Positions 55,201 through 57,131 of a DNA stretch of 64,000 nucleotides are shown in pieces. Under the pieces are notes generated by a model. It was not told the DNA's origin and ran no database searches. It worked only from the letters and a program-made list of their open reading frames with translations. How positions within the stretch are numbered: the first letter of the stretch is position 1; every line of letters starts with the position of its first letter. A program made the position numbers and the translations under genes. The stretch is from NCBI GenBank assembly GCA_963402885.1, contig OY727095.1, positions 25,797,001 through 25,861,000 of the forward strand, written 5' to 3'. Origin of the DNA: Antedon bifida (lineage: Eukaryota > Echinodermata > Crinoidea > Comatulida > Antedonidae).

Positions 55201-57131
55201 TATATTTCATGAGTTGAAAAATTAAATAGAGCAGTCAATTTTTCAACGAATGAAATATTCTATCCATTCAACGAATACAAAACATTAACTAGAATTTAAT
55301 TCGTCACTTTGACGAATTATAGGTGATCATCTAAAATATAAATTTAAGTAAGTGCAAAATTCGGTAAATCGCGTGTTATTTATAGAATGTTTAATCGATG
55401 GTATATAAAGTTGGTTAGAATCTCGGTACTGATTTTAACCACCTGATGTAACCCCGTTTACTAATTAAATTGAGTTAGATAATTAGTTATTGACAATTAA
55501 AACGAATTTAAGTTCAACGATTTGCCCCAAATAGGGGTGCTTTCCGATCGTGGTATACACTGTCTATGGATGTCCTTTTGAATAATACCCGCACACAATA
55601 ATACGAGGATGCTTCGCATTTTCCTATCTCCTCCTACGATAATTGTGTTTAATAGCTGAAAACCGGTTGAACAGCTCGAGTACAGTTTCATAATGTTGAA
55701 GACAGGCTGATTTTCTTTATAAAATACTATATTCATAGATTTAATATATGTTTATACAAATGTATTGATTTGCGATTAATGGAACATTCCAATCTCTCAG
55801 ACTCCCAGTTTGTAGGTAAATTTATGATCCCTTTGTTTAACACAAGTCGGTAAATGTATGGGCCCTTGGAGAATAAATTTAAAACTGAGATATACATAGT
55901 ATTGCAATACTTTGACAATATTGTAAATATGTATTAACCATTTTTGGTCGCCATTTGAATCGAAATTTTCTTACTGTGAATGTGGTTACTGTTAGATATA
56001 TAAACACATATACAATTTACAAAGAACATTTATTACTGTGACTGTGGGTAGGCTCTACTGCTGGATATATAATCAAATAATATACAAATACAAACTTTAT
56101 TACTAACAGTTGCTTGTCAACGTTTGTATTAATTAATAATTATAAAAAATATAAACGTCGTAGTGGTGTACTTTACTATTTCAATTGACTATAACAGGGA
56201 CAGTTTTAAAAAAGTATTAAATCATAAATGTTTTACTGTGTTTAGTGGTATATTATTGATGGGCCTATAAAACATTTAAAACAATATTTCGTTACCGAGT
56301 GGATAAAGAATATTTAAAAATTGTTCTTCCCATCCTCTTCCCCATCCCTCAACTCTAATGTTATATACAAAACACAAAATGGGTTTGTTTAAATGAGTTC
56401 AAATAAAAAATTTGGACTCATTTTTAAGACAAATTTCTCATTCGGAAGTAGGCCTAATTCCCTGGGTGCTAATTTTAGTTGACTACATAAATCATCGTGT
56501 CTATTTATTCGTTTCTGTATTAACGACAATGTACTATAGTCCTGCGGTACGTACATTTGAAATCGCCAGTTTTTTTTTACGCTGAAATTACTGTGTATCC
56601 ATCTGTGGACACGACCTAGATGGTCAAAGTGACAAATTAAATTCTAGTTTGTAAATATCTTGTGTTGCAAACAAATTTAATGGTTTTTAAATGCAATAAA
56701 AAAATGGACAAAATTTCCAAATGAAAAACTGAATGAATTTTAAAATGAATATTTTATGTCATCTTTTAAATTTTACAGCATTTTTATGTATTTTATCCAT
56801 TTCTTTCTTTACAAAGGCTTTTTCGCACCACGGCTTTAGCCAGCTATATCCCCAGAGGACTACTCATTCAGAAGCTATATTAAGCGGAAAGCTTATTATC
56901 TATGGCTGACATTTTTTATATTTTGTAAACTCGATTAAGTGATAGGTCCAAGCTGCTTGACCCCAAAAAACGTCTGGGAAAAGAGAGTCAGTGAGTGCTC
57001 ACGGTTGAATGATTTTGGATTCTCGTCCTTTGATTGGTTGACTTGTGGCGAATCAACACAAAGTGAAGTGAAATAATGTATTGAAATTCTTTCTTACCAT
57101 TTGCTGATCCCTCTAATTCATCCATAATCAT
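928..57131 (-). CDS. Eight-exon gene for an 818-aa serine-rich/coiled-coil protein (whole gene, introns included)
   Basis: This is the only host gene I can support. The exons, in transcription order, are 57098-57141, 50902-52208, 39195-39341, 21026-21208, 19837-19922, 18232-18386, 1918-2135 and 928-1254. Each intron starts with GT and ends with AG, and the split codons agree at every junction: 1+2, 0, 0, 0, 2+1, 1+2, 0. From the ATG at 57131 the sum is 2457 nt, or 818 codons plus TGA. Residues 1-447 are polar and probably disordered; 448 to about 740 are mostly heptad-like coiled coil. A repeat with core GSF..[YF][ST][TS]PS starts at residues 213, 241 and 289. DEDEWVII (W365, I368) fits an LC3-interacting region. 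The layout, and one motif resembling vertebrate SPAG5/astrin, hint at a spindle or adaptor protein, but this is weak and the family is unidentified. Introns reach about 18 kb and are packed with transposons. Confidence 0.8.
1296..1795 (+). mobile_element. MITE family A, copy 1 (left end lost)
   Basis: This is similar to 6630-7040 and to the two halves of 18509-19775. The right end is AGGTCTAGTGTCT followed by TTAA at 1796-1799. The left TIR is missing. It sits in the last intron of the minus-strand gene. Confidence 0.6.
1918..2135 (-). CDS. Exon 7: main coiled-coil exon
   Basis: This is a 218-nt exon coding residues 639-710. The acceptor is TTTATTTTATCAG and the donor CAG|GTAACT. The product is a continuous amphipathic helix with repeated a/d Leu, Met and Phe (CSLLKEELSSSKIRNENL, then LEQLKTKQFQLDHLQIKF), typical of a dimeric coiled coil. 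It lies about 16 kb from exon 6 because of transposon load in the intron. Confidence 0.82.
2168..2610 (-). mobile_element. Helitron-like repeat fragment, 3' end at 2168
   Basis: On the minus strand it ends CTAG followed by T, preceded by a degraded hairpin around GTCA/TGAC (CAAAGTGACGAG). The body (TGATGATGTCATCAAAATGA, GGCCATATGATAACGTCAC) is shared with 41682-42210. It abuts the truncated DIRS-type element at about 2611. Confidence 0.5.
2861..4084 (+). pseudogene. DIRS-type RT and RNase H pseudogene
   Basis: The first frame (2861-3370) shows the RT fingers and palm: SSEDWRLILNLKRLNKR, then DLKDAYFHVPI (motif A Asp), then FFAMPFGLSTAPRMF (motif B). It should run on to a Y-x-D-D box but reads IHIFMYY and stops, so the second catalytic Asp pair is deleted. 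The +1 frame resumes with GFLVNREKSCLVPTQ and IYLGAQID (thumb side). Another frame at 3740-4010 gives RNase H: DTSEAGWGG, INLLELWAV, and SDNTTVVAYINRQGG with the catalytic Asp. Reverse transcription by this copy is not possible. Confidence 0.85.
4310..5240 (+). pseudogene. DIRS-type tyrosine recombinase pseudogene
   Basis: In pieces over two or three frames: LSGISLETWAF, TVSGYRSAVVAI, LTRPPF, LKTAFLVALSSCKRRGELHAL (contains the first catalytic Arg region; written here as LKTAFLVALSS then CKRRGELHAL), HIRFECGGVRLTF, and at the end AAWWRTQSKFTAHYLRD with the nucleophile Tyr context. The order and motifs are those of the DIRS YR/phage-integrase domain that inserts circular DNA copies. A stop after IQSIA (about 4679) and a frameshift near 5090 break it. 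Confidence 0.8.
5630..6175. repeat. Dispersed repeat R, partial copy
   Basis: Similar to 9500-9990 and 42200-42400 (ATCATGAGTATCACTTTTCAT, CATGATGACGTCATCAAAAT). A CRE palindrome TGACGTCA lies at about 5728. The right part (TTTTTAGTCGCGTG ... GGTCGGTCGGTTAGTCAG) recurs at 17610-17680. No gene is seen. Confidence 0.5.
6176..6629. other. Unassigned non-coding stretch
   Basis: I see no open frame of note, no repeat match inside the window and no RNA signal here. Confidence 0.4.
6630..7040 (+). mobile_element. MITE family A, copy 2, cut by a LINE
   Basis: Shares AACCAGGTCATT, TGTCTTAAAT, GATAAAAAGAGA, TGTTGGGATTTATAGCGGG and CCATATAGTATTTATTTTTA with copy 1. It ends abruptly at about 7040, where the (TTA)n tail of the minus-strand LINE starts, so the LINE came later. 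Confidence 0.6.
7040..8691 (-). mobile_element. 5'-truncated non-LTR retrotransposon (LINE)
   Basis: This minus-strand copy consists of the RT and C-terminal part (7291-8691), about 230 bp of 3' UTR, and a (TTA)n microsatellite tail at 7040-7062, as in CR1/L2-type elements. No endonuclease or ORF1 lies upstream. Some base pairs beyond 8691 may belong to it, but no coding similarity is seen there. Confidence 0.8.
7291..8691 (-). CDS. LINE reverse transcriptase, open but lacking its N-terminal endonuclease
   Basis: This is a 466-codon open frame. RT motifs are intact: NNYRPIS (35-40), SGFRPGYST (72-80), motif A VMIDLKKAFDTVNH with catalytic Asp107, motif B GIPQGSILGPLMF (163-175), and YADD at 194-197 with both catalytic Asp. 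The thumb (KHLGVILDNNLSW) and the family C-terminal block (RGAKVWNELHEDIKN) follow. The start is arbitrary: the natural protein would extend N-terminally through an APE endonuclease, which is missing. The copy is young for this window, since no stop or frameshift interrupts 1.4 kb, but it is not autonomous. Confidence 0.88.
   Translation of the reverse strand: MIMQTSLKNLTFPKQWKRAKICPLHKGGNKNECNNYRPISILPILSKVLEKVVFEQVYDFLNLNKMLYENQSGFRPGYSTTTALLNITETWLEAIDKGNYIGLVMIDLKKAFDTVNHSILINKLRSFNFHSNVIQWFENYLQNRVHITNVNGDSSDESHSICGIPQGSILGPLMFLLYVNDLPNAVNKCSVSMYADDTAIYYTSNNINNLTETINSDLLCLKRWLICNKLSLNVKKTEFMLIGTSQRLSKLSDLQVNINIDGEPISRVNKCKHLGVILDNNLSWCSQIDNVKSKVLQSLYYLKKTNNIFPKEIQCKLYKSLMAPHLEYCHVVWGRSNITQSKTLQVLQNRAAKVITNKSQTDSSTQALQSLNWMNLDERLYINEAIVMFKIMNNLAPPYLLNKFNIKNNYYDIRTKPNLIVPKPNTNYKKRSLSYRGAKVWNELHEDIKNVNSVSLFKKLLTANFM
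8692..8890. other. Unassigned segment between two LINE fragments
   Basis: AT-rich, with no coding or repeat signal recognised. Confidence 0.3.
8895..9362 (+). pseudogene. LINE reverse transcriptase fragment
   Basis: The first frame gives NTGTPQGCVSSPLLFSIYV (RT motif B) and LIKFADDMCF (motif C, FADD). After a stop at 9113 another frame continues RVLDWCNTNYLCINSKK, then HKYLGVWIDMNLSWDTH, the RT thumb. The clade differs from the neighbouring minus-strand LINE. Both ends are truncated. Confidence 0.75.
9363..10520. repeat. Dispersed repeat R, long copy (Helitron-like body)
   Basis: Similar in order to 41690-43065: GGCCATATGATGACGTCAC, ATCATGAGTATCACTTTTCAT, GATGACGTCATAAAAATT, AACATGCCATTTTT, AATTCATAAAAT. 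The right end has a hairpin GGTTATCC ... GGATAACC at about 10495-10519, matched by GTTATCCGC hairpins near 42985 and 43040. The frame at 9907-10113 (-) is not a gene. Confidence 0.55.
10521..10914. other. Unassigned non-coding stretch
   Basis: Nothing recognisable apart from scattered TAGGCCTA motifs. Confidence 0.3.
10915..11712 (+). pseudogene. Decayed hAT-like transposase remnant
   Basis: Broken frames read CHRVALECDDSNDAF, LWKLFEHSPKKWQL, then CDASIKSVFKDSIIRIL, then NNFGLPKKIDSAKCIG and ILHFVLPNLSEIF. The order (CH near a helix, W/F-rich stretch, FxxxMxxxKxIG-like block followed by a leucine-rich block) resembles the hAT-type transposases seen in KIAA1586-like proteins. There are many stops. 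The foldback element starting at 11722 interrupts it; related sequence may continue after 14503. Confidence 0.5.
11915..12900 (+). repeat. Left arm tandem array, about seven 147-bp units
   Basis: The landmark GGCGAATAAG (GACGAATAAG in unit 4) starts at 11921, 12069, 12216, 12363, 12510, 12658 and 12805, so the period is 147-148 bp. Units share CGTTATAACACTTGACCTAC, GATCGATCACCCTTGACC and CCAGTTCCGCGAAC. Divergence between units is a few per cent. Confidence 0.93.
13080..14300 (-). repeat. Right arm tandem array, inverted, with a dimeric higher-order pattern
   Basis: The landmark ATTCGCCGTAGAGGGCG recurs at about 13164 (short unit), 13250, 13399, 13545, 13690, 13837, 13985, 14132 and 14280. 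From about 13400 two variants alternate. One has GGGCGAAGATGC with ACATTTTG; the other has GGGCGTAGACGC with ATATTTTG and AAGCAGG. This gives a 294-bp dimer that the left arm lacks. Confidence 0.9.
14504..15438. other. Unassigned AT-rich stretch
   Basis: No supported gene. The first bases may continue the hAT-like remnant split by the foldback element. The rest holds no repeat I could match in the window. Confidence 0.3.
15439..17541. mobile_element. Second foldback-like element with about 600-bp inverted arms
   Basis: Left arm (about 15439-16070) and right arm (about 16920-17541) are inverted copies: TGGGATTTAG, CACACAAATTGCAAG, CTGAACACATTTATCAACGT, TCTAACATTATTGACC and others. Each arm holds two internal subrepeats of about 135-140 bp (AGCAACCACTAATC). 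No clear target duplication. The centre (16070-16920) has no coding capacity and may contain another insertion (see 16540-16795). Arms carry perfect DR1 motifs. Confidence 0.75.
16540..16795 (+). mobile_element. Possible LINE 3' end
   Basis: A non-coding T-rich tract ends CAGCTTCGCTGCGAAGACG followed by AAATAAAATAAAC. A short hairpin plus A-rich tail is typical of LINE 3' ends. Weak evidence, with no coding part attached. Confidence 0.3.
17600..17700. repeat. Short dispersed repeat
   Basis: TTTTTAGTCGCGTG, then GGTTGGTCGGTCAGTTGGTCG, the same order as 6105-6170. Function unknown. Confidence 0.4.
17815..18178 (-). mobile_element. SINE with chimeric 5S rRNA and tRNA-like head
   Basis: On the minus strand it opens with a 5S rRNA-like stretch (18090-18172: GGTTCTCGTCAGATCACCG, AAGTTAAGCAAC, GGGCCC, GCTGGGAGACCGTCT, GGGTGCTGTA). 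A deletion of about 16 bases follows GGGCCC. A tRNA-like part comes next (about 18000-18078: TGGTGTAATAGTAATATCGG as box A, GGGTTCGAGG as box B), then a body (TTAGGCAAGATGCTTTACTC, GCACGTTAAAGAACTTGG, GTAGGCGCTTCACTGC). A 5S+tRNA head is known in AmnSINE1-type elements. It ends about 55 bp from the exon 6 donor. Confidence 0.75.
18232..18386 (-). CDS. Exon 6: coiled-coil exon
   Basis: This is a 155-nt exon (1+51 codons+1). The acceptor is AATTTATAG and the donor CAG|GTGAAC. It codes ENKELHLTIKHLEKTI and following residues, with leucines at heptad spacing, then a polar tail HHSSNVDKKT. The open frame continues past the donor into a SINE carrying a 5S-like sequence; that extension is not coding. 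The single G at the exon end joins AT of exon 7 to make Asp638. Confidence 0.78.
18509..19775 (+). mobile_element. MITE family A, copy 3, with intact TIRs, split by another MITE
   Basis: The left TIR AGACACTAGATCT (18509) and right TIR AGGTCTAGTGTCT (ends 19775) match at 12 of 13 positions and are flanked by TTAA at 18505-18508 and 19776-19779. This fits a piggyBac-like TTAA duplication, or a TA duplication with a longer TIR. The family sequence breaks at about 18670 and resumes at about 19530. A MITE C fragment fills the first part of the gap. Confidence 0.65.
18684..18960 (+). mobile_element. MITE family C, copy 1 (right end lost)
   Basis: Starts CCCCTTTCACACCAAAAGC right after TA at 18682-18683 and follows the 49187-49747 copy through CTGGAGTTT and ATATATAGCGGGTCTA. 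It is more diverged (CTCCGGAG sites changed to CTCCAGAG), consistent with CpG decay. Confidence 0.6.
19837..19922 (-). CDS. Exon 5: short coiled-coil exon
   Basis: This is an 86-nt exon coding residues 558-585 plus two bases of Glu586. The donor GA|GTAAGTAT is near consensus; the acceptor ATTCAAAG is weak in pyrimidines. The product begins TPDRLEDTLQKQL. It was too short to show as an independent open frame and is supported mainly by exact phase agreement with both neighbours. Confidence 0.7.
20280..20660. repeat. Degenerate TTTGACCT repeat family
   Basis: Contains GAAAAGTTTGTCCAAAAATG and ACCTTTGACCT as in the arms of 15439-17541 and 44813-47642. Heavily decayed, no TIR seen. Confidence 0.4.
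21026..21208 (-). CDS. Exon 4: helical segment with Gly-Gly-Pro turn
   Basis: This is a 183-nt, phase 0-0 exon coding residues 497-557. The acceptor is TTTTTACAG at a NAGNAG site, so use of one extra CAG is possible; the donor is CAG|GTAGTA. The product has an amphipathic start (QENILLHIFHELE), a MDGGPDG turn, a hydrophobic stretch (VFFQKVILFIW) too short and too interrupted for a confident membrane span, and then a charged coiled coil (RNELKDKIAELQQKKEDLDEKQ, split here as RNELKDKIAEL then QQKKEDLDEKQ). Confidence 0.8.
21822..23388 (+). pseudogene. LINE ORF1: PHD finger, coiled coil, SGNH esterase
   Basis: After a Ser/Pro-rich start (residues 1-70), a PHD finger is split by a frameshift near 22075. 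It reads IECIAGCDS, then IACTLCSKQYHRTC and GPWICLVCKR, giving Cx..C-CxxC-HxxC-CxxC spacing. A charged coiled coil follows (about 22200-22680). An SGNH/GDSL hydrolase has block I VLLLGNSHLKKV (22825-22860) and the late block APDGYHLSDGG (23242-23274) with the Asp-x-x-His pair. This set is known in ORF1 of CR1/L2-like elements. At least four frameshifts or stops make it dead. Confidence 0.78.
23508..24262 (+). pseudogene. LINE ORF2 fragment, RT fingers and palm
   Basis: The frame gives LDANKTPGFDDISPNVVK, then AKVIPIYKKGDRHLASNYRP, QYGFRNNHSTSHAI, and motif A ATFMDLSKAFDIIDHS with catalytic Asp, then motif B GVPQAGSVLGPLLFL where an Ala is inserted before Gly-Ser. It stops where the foreign LINE begins; motif C (YADD) is absent. 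The upstream endonuclease is also missing, although ORF1 lies only 120 bp away, so an internal deletion preceded or accompanied the insertion. Confidence 0.8.
24263..25175 (-). pseudogene. Nested LINE fragment of a different clade
   Basis: Minus strand: TWNIIHTLSRKNTKKNVKV, REETAEAITAMKTNKAAGLD, a stop near 24763, then IPLPKKGDLSLMKRGISLMS (Asn-Tyr lost before Arg), KNQAGFRPGRSCAQQI, motif A FVDFKKAFDSINR, and then an internal deletion jumping to the C-terminal signature CGWRKLVVACSAADC. The 3' end has a short (TGA)n tail next to the host LINE. TTGTAT flanks both sides, a possible 6-bp duplication. Probably RTE-like; the clade is not certain. Confidence 0.75.
25176..25632 (+). pseudogene. LINE ORF2 C-terminal block
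   Basis: The reading frame has YGNIIWGSTYDSTLESLLKL, QKKAARIILF and FISIHGPKLWNEL, the conserved C-terminal region of CR1/L2-like ORF2, ending at 25630-25632. It is the downstream part of the element broken at 24262. Confidence 0.75.
26045..26220 (+). mobile_element. Helitron-like 3' end, plus orientation
   Basis: Ends with a short hairpin GTCAAAGTGAC (about 26196-26206), ten bases, then CTAG at 26217-26220 followed by T. The same hairpin and CTAG-T occur at four other places in the window. The 5' end was not located; the start given is nominal. Confidence 0.45.
26815..27860 (+). repeat. Tandem array of about 330-370-bp units, three copies
   Basis: The landmark TTTTTTCGATATAACATGACTGG starts at 26824 and 27151 (period 327); the diverged third copy starts near 27517. 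The first two copies are almost identical over their full length; the third differs at roughly one base in ten. AT-rich and non-coding. (Landmark shown as TTTTTTCGATATAAC plus ATGACTGG.). Confidence 0.85.
27861..28559. other. Non-coding stretch with AAAATGGC(TGCC/CACC) motifs
   Basis: Repeats of AAATTCAAAATGGCTGCC, AAGATGGCCACC and TCCTCAGCATGT at about 28010-28350 suggest a degenerate tandem repeat of about 150-170 bp. No gene is seen. Confidence 0.4.
28560..29796. repeat. Degenerate satellite with AATATTG / GAGACC half-palindromes
   Basis: Loose units of about 90-110 bp: ACACAATATTGAGAATTTTTAG, then GAGTCTCTGTTTT, then AAAACAGAGACCACC. The GTCTCTGTTTT and AAAACAGAGAC parts are mutually complementary, so units fold. 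It continues at 31533-31740 after the hAT-like insertion. (First motif split: ACACAATATTGAG plus AATTTTTAG.). Confidence 0.6.
29526..29663. mobile_element. 138-bp palindromic MITE
   Basis: Almost a perfect hairpin: GCTCTGTCTACACTATCAAA at the left and its complement at the right (one mismatch), arms of about 55-60 bp. Flanked by TTAA at 29522-29525 and 29664-29667; a TTA or TA duplication cannot be excluded because the flanks are palindromic. It sits inside the degenerate satellite. Confidence 0.8.
29805..31524. mobile_element. Non-autonomous hAT-like element with 8-bp target duplication
   Basis: The termini are CAGTGGTGGCGCCA and its exact complement. CATAGAAC flanks both sides (29797-29804 and 31525-31532), a perfect 8-bp duplication. 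Subterminal parts are G/C-rich (CCCGACGGGGGGGCC, repeated twice at each end). No transposase is seen; small frames in the interior (30403-30717, 30915-31338) overlap in several phases and look random. A GATGACGTCA site lies near 30574. Confidence 0.9.
31533..32449. repeat. Satellite remainder and dispersed repeats
   Basis: 31533-31740 continues the satellite. 31862-31945 is the inverted copy of 468-548. 32035-32180 belongs to the TTTGACC repeat family (GGTCAAAGGTCAGTAAAAGC) and includes two CTATGTCA/TGTCATAG half-sites. No gene. Confidence 0.45.
32830..33440 (+). pseudogene. LINE endonuclease (APE type) fragment
   Basis: Frames give ILHLKTHI, then FTIIPLSETWFIV (the catalytic SETW block), then VVLYIHNSISFKTRTYLNL, and ESIFLEIINPDSKNIIVGNV. 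The order is that of the N-terminal APE-like endonuclease of L2/CR1-type ORF2. It breaks off at SDLNDT (about 33432). Confidence 0.7.
33441..33711 (+). mobile_element. LINE 3' UTR and tail
   Basis: Contains the stem-like pair GGGTCCCTTCG ... GAAGGGATCC and ends CTGAATAAATGTTATCTGAA with a (TCTGAA)n tail. It is similar in layout to the 3' UTR at about 25930-26050 and probably belongs to a separately inserted or internally deleted copy of the preceding endonuclease fragment. Confidence 0.5.
33712..34482 (+). pseudogene. LINE ORF1 (RNA-binding type) pseudogene
   Basis: A Ser/Thr-rich start and a helical region (LVASSISNHIL-like) end at a stop at 34018. Then other frames read LEQYSRRNCLLLHGVQES, LCDRSHHLGG, GYLVTENLTSKRLDLL and IDGNIYCLLKKNK. 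LEQYSRRN...HG and the S/R-LL...NG-IY pattern are those of LINE ORF1 proteins with an RRM-like domain that binds the element RNA. At least three frameshifts. Confidence 0.7.
34483..35210. other. T-rich spacer inside the LINE
   Basis: No coding signal. Many ATTTAACT/ATCATT words and a T-run near 35140-35165. Probably the intergenic part of the LINE or an old insertion. Confidence 0.35.
35280..36170 (+). pseudogene. LINE APE-type endonuclease pseudogene
   Basis: Read in several frames: CFSTIHFNSRSILKNLDQIK-like start, FDIIGVSETWLKHD (catalytic SETW), HRTHKDGGGVALYI, ESIFIEIVTH, VGTIYRLPS, LGDFNID (catalytic Asp-Phe-Asn), and CDISDHLPVFNI (catalytic SDH). All main active-site blocks survive as sequence, but frameshifts at about 35240-35300, 35700 and 35780-35850 destroy the protein. 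It would nick target DNA in an active element. Confidence 0.75.
36180..36483 (+). pseudogene. LINE ORF2 linker before RT, left part
   Basis: HKHKLYSKFI-like start, then AFKQFRNKLNTTIKAAKKNH and FLQHKNDIKATWKSINSLLN. These are typical of the region between endonuclease and RT. The reading frame ISNAF is interrupted by the MITE at 36488 and resumes NKYFAEIGPSLA after 37565. Confidence 0.7.
36488..37561. mobile_element. 1074-bp MITE with TTAA target duplication
   Basis: TIRs AATGGACCTGAAATGGA (17 bp exact, longer with mismatches through TTTTCGATTTT). TTAA is duplicated at 36484-36487 and 37562-37565. Removing the element and one TTAA restores the LINE frame across AFNKYF. A TTAA duplication is the mark of the piggyBac superfamily. 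The interior holds a TAGGCCTAGGCCC tract and a CpG-rich patch near 36670-36740, and no transposase. Confidence 0.92.
37562..38310 (+). pseudogene. LINE ORF2 remainder and 3' end
   Basis: FNKYFAEIGPSLANKI to about 37690, then after a large deletion the C-terminal block (HTRISSKLHIPTHKTNHFQH, IRYSGPSF, LTLPILNSVSSKSF) to about 37900. The non-coding 3' part has (TTTA)n runs near 37960 and 38090 and ends TGAATTGAATTGAATT. Confidence 0.65.
38520..39130. repeat. Repeat R and TTTGACC family remnants
   Basis: 38590-38640 has TTGACCTTTGACAATT. 38690-39080 matches parts of repeat R (CAACATGCCATTTTTA, AAAGTTGACC, AACTTCATAAAATCGTG as at 42660-42810). No gene. Confidence 0.4.
39195..39341 (-). CDS. Exon 3: start of the coiled coil
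   Basis: This is a 147-nt, phase 0-0 exon coding residues 448-496. The acceptor is TTTTTGTAAAG and the donor GAT|GTAAGC. The N-terminal half (EELENATESLEEMKAKL) has heptad spacing; the second half is polar and Ser-rich. It lies alone in a repeat-rich region, 9.6 kb downstream of exon 2 in transcription order. Confidence 0.78.
39465..39537 (-). ncRNA. tRNA-like sequence, pseudo-tRNA or SINE head
   Basis: On the minus strand, 73 nt starting GGGCGTG with a box A (TGGCGCAGTGTGTTGG) and a box B (GGTTCGAATC) at tRNA spacing. The anticodon arm folds only as a 4-nt loop (ACTA-CTGA-TAGT) and the acceptor stem is poorly paired. It is therefore probably not a working tRNA. The sequence after it is AT-rich without a clear SINE body. 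Confidence 0.45.
39766..40524. mobile_element. MITE family D, copy 1
   Basis: The ends GGTTGGCATTTATCAA and TTGATAAATCCGGCCCC are imperfect inverted repeats. The interior has palindromic GCTTAAGCA words and TTTGCTTAG/CTAAGCAAA. A related sequence in inverse orientation is at 59466-59790. Small frames here are not genes. Confidence 0.6.
40740..41160 (+). repeat. Dispersed repeat E, left copy
   Basis: An inverted copy is at about 49780-50300: TGCATATTTGTACATTACAG, AACATTGTTTTTTTTATCAA, CATTTCCATAGCAACA and ACAGCTAGTTTCATTCT are shared as reverse complements. Between the two copies lie repeat R and the repeat-derived gene. Confidence 0.7.
41161..41681. other. Unassigned stretch
   Basis: TAGGCCTA-rich words near 41400-41450. 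No gene or repeat boundary recognised. Confidence 0.3.
41682..43065 (-). mobile_element. Helitron-like element, best-preserved long copy
   Basis: On the minus strand it ends with hairpin AACTCGTCA-AAG-TGATGAGTT (9-bp stem, one G-T pair), then TCATGT, then CTAG at 41685-41682 followed by T. The other end carries one or two hairpins GTTATCCGC ... GCGGATAA (42985-43060). The body contains internal duplicates (AACATGCCATTTTTAG at 42411 and 42674). No Rep/helicase, so it would be non-autonomous. Confidence 0.6.
43340..44809 (+). pseudogene. Repeat-derived gene of unnamed family, N-terminal part
   Basis: Read across four or more frame changes: VCLICNGLKG (CxxC), HFQCRSLYTD, EQCFICGK then KKCVFLT (CxxC..C), AKYHKRCYQTYT (HxxxC), NVLKEI, then DWDENEDHILYKAASILRRD and HIHYSHSQVIPFWTGFNS, ending FPNLVIRL at 44809. 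The protein continues after the insertion as GGFHTMATF. I recognise the family as long multicopy proteins common in invertebrate genomes, but know no accepted name or function. Whether it is a transposase or a domesticated gene is unclear. This copy is dead. Confidence 0.6.
45775..46420. repeat. Minisatellite, about 21 units of 29-31 bp
   Basis: The unit is GTGGATGGTCTTATACCCCC plus TTCTTTGTCT, with one-base length changes. Because most units are 30 bp, several frames on both strands stay open for up to 212 codons; these are not genes. Confidence 0.93.
46560..46980. other. Element interior with A-run and LINE-tail-like sequence
   Basis: A 114-codon frame at 46580-46924 has no recognised domain. 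CAATTCAATTCAACTTTTATTT (46873-46895, read in two parts CAATTCAATTCAA and CTTTTATTT) looks like the complement of a LINE 3' tail, and an A-run follows at 46934. Not supported as a gene. Confidence 0.35.
47646..49035 (+). pseudogene. Repeat-derived gene, C-terminal part
   Basis: Continues GGFHTMATFIACIGKMWGD, then SVEMMLSGKQFHQGTD with a stop, then in another frame FWEHFLNVIQIMLSNIRAER, GDWKLHICSQMNMLPYFFV, DRPYYARWGTLYGLEMV, FSVRQTPGKFKGIWTDM and IGLTRRGSAVLRW, then after a shift VNPGKNKSFYHPITRSG, then PSELTSAVLIDVMTDI. The motif order (leader helix, GDW..H, MLP, YARW, G-L-T) is that of the unnamed family. Stops near 47805, 48630 and 48840 make it non-functional. The 3' part runs into MITE C at 49187. 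Confidence 0.62.
49187..49747 (+). mobile_element. MITE family C, complete copy (561 bp)
   Basis: Ends CCACTTTCACACCAAAA and its complement (TTTTGGTGTGAAAGGGG), flanked by TA at 49185-49186 and 49748-49749. Both termini are followed inward by CTCCGGAG palindromes (at least nine CCGGAG sites in all). A TA duplication suggests a Tc1/mariner-like partner. The frame 49039-49455 that runs into it is not a gene. Confidence 0.85.
49780..50300 (-). repeat. Dispersed repeat E, right copy (inverted, longer)
   Basis: Reverse complement of 40740-41160, with an extra internal near-duplicate (TGTGCATAGCAACAACT at 49937 against ATGCATAGCAATGGTTG at 50281). Confidence 0.65.
50301..50901. other. Intron sequence beside exon 2
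   Basis: AAAATGGCAGCCATTTTGAT hairpin-like word near 50448. No gene or complete repeat. Confidence 0.3.
50902..52208 (-). CDS. Large exon 2: serine-rich region with GSF/TPS repeats and LIR-like motif
   Basis: This is a 1307-nt exon, open throughout, after a consensus acceptor (TTTTTTTCTTCAG) and before donor CAG|GTAAAT. It encodes model residues 12-447, rich in Ser, Asn, Asp, Glu and Lys, with no membrane segment. Three clear copies of V-GSF-x2-[YF]-[ST]-[TS]-PS start at residues 213, 241 and 289. Partial copies (KTPSVLLRK near 264 and SDFFTP near 327) sit between and after them. DEDEWVIIEE at residues 361-370 is a textbook acidic-W-x-x-I LC3-interacting pattern. Lys/Arg runs KKDKKKR occur upstream of the repeats. 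Codon usage and the long frame argue that this is real coding sequence, unlike the transposon scraps around it. Confidence 0.85.
52608..52978 (-). mobile_element. MITE family C, copy 3, inverted and truncated
   Basis: Starts TCCCTTTCACACC after TA (52606-52607) and follows the complement of the 49187 copy through ACCGGGGTTTATAAAATAAA and CTCCGGAGTTTGATG. It ends in CTCCGGAGAATGATG without the outer TIR. Internal CACACC-bounded units (52611 and near 52925) suggest a rearranged copy. Confidence 0.7.
53395..54475 (+). pseudogene. LINE RT C-terminal fragment with 3' UTR
   Basis: LIKYADDTCIAG (motif C, 53440-53475), frameshift, then from 53558 one frame KTKEMIIDFRKK, EYKYLGTIIDDKLKWSKN (thumb) to HPLYAEYNFLRSGCRLRS, RTTRYSKSFVPSSF and stop at 54128-54130. 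The last block is the C-terminal signature of Rex1/Babar-like LINEs. The 3' UTR ends AATAAAAGATTTTTGAATTT. It is 5' truncated just upstream of motif C. Confidence 0.78.
54490..56345. mobile_element. Inverted-repeat element with about 650-bp arms
   Basis: Left arm 54490-55150 and right arm about 55630-56345 are inverted copies (AATTGTTCTT, ATTAATTAATACAAACGTTG, AATGGCGACCAAAA, GAGCTGTTCAACCGGTTTTC). The left arm carries extra (CACT)n words near 54735-54765. The spacer includes the Helitron-like end at 55289. No coding capacity. Confidence 0.75.
55289..55630 (-). mobile_element. Helitron-like 3' end with perfect hairpin, minus orientation
   Basis: On the minus strand: AATTCGTCA-AAG-TGACGAATT (9-bp perfect stem, 55298-55318), then AAATT, then CTAG at 55292-55289 followed by T. 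This is a canonical Helitron 3' terminus. The 5' boundary is unknown; the end given is the edge of the spacer. Confidence 0.6.
56570..56647 (+). mobile_element. Helitron-like 3' end, plus orientation
   Basis: TGGTCAAAGTGACA (5-bp stem) then CTAG at 56644-56647 followed by T. It faces away from the 55289 end, so the two could be ends of adjacent opposite elements. 5' limit not seen. Confidence 0.45.
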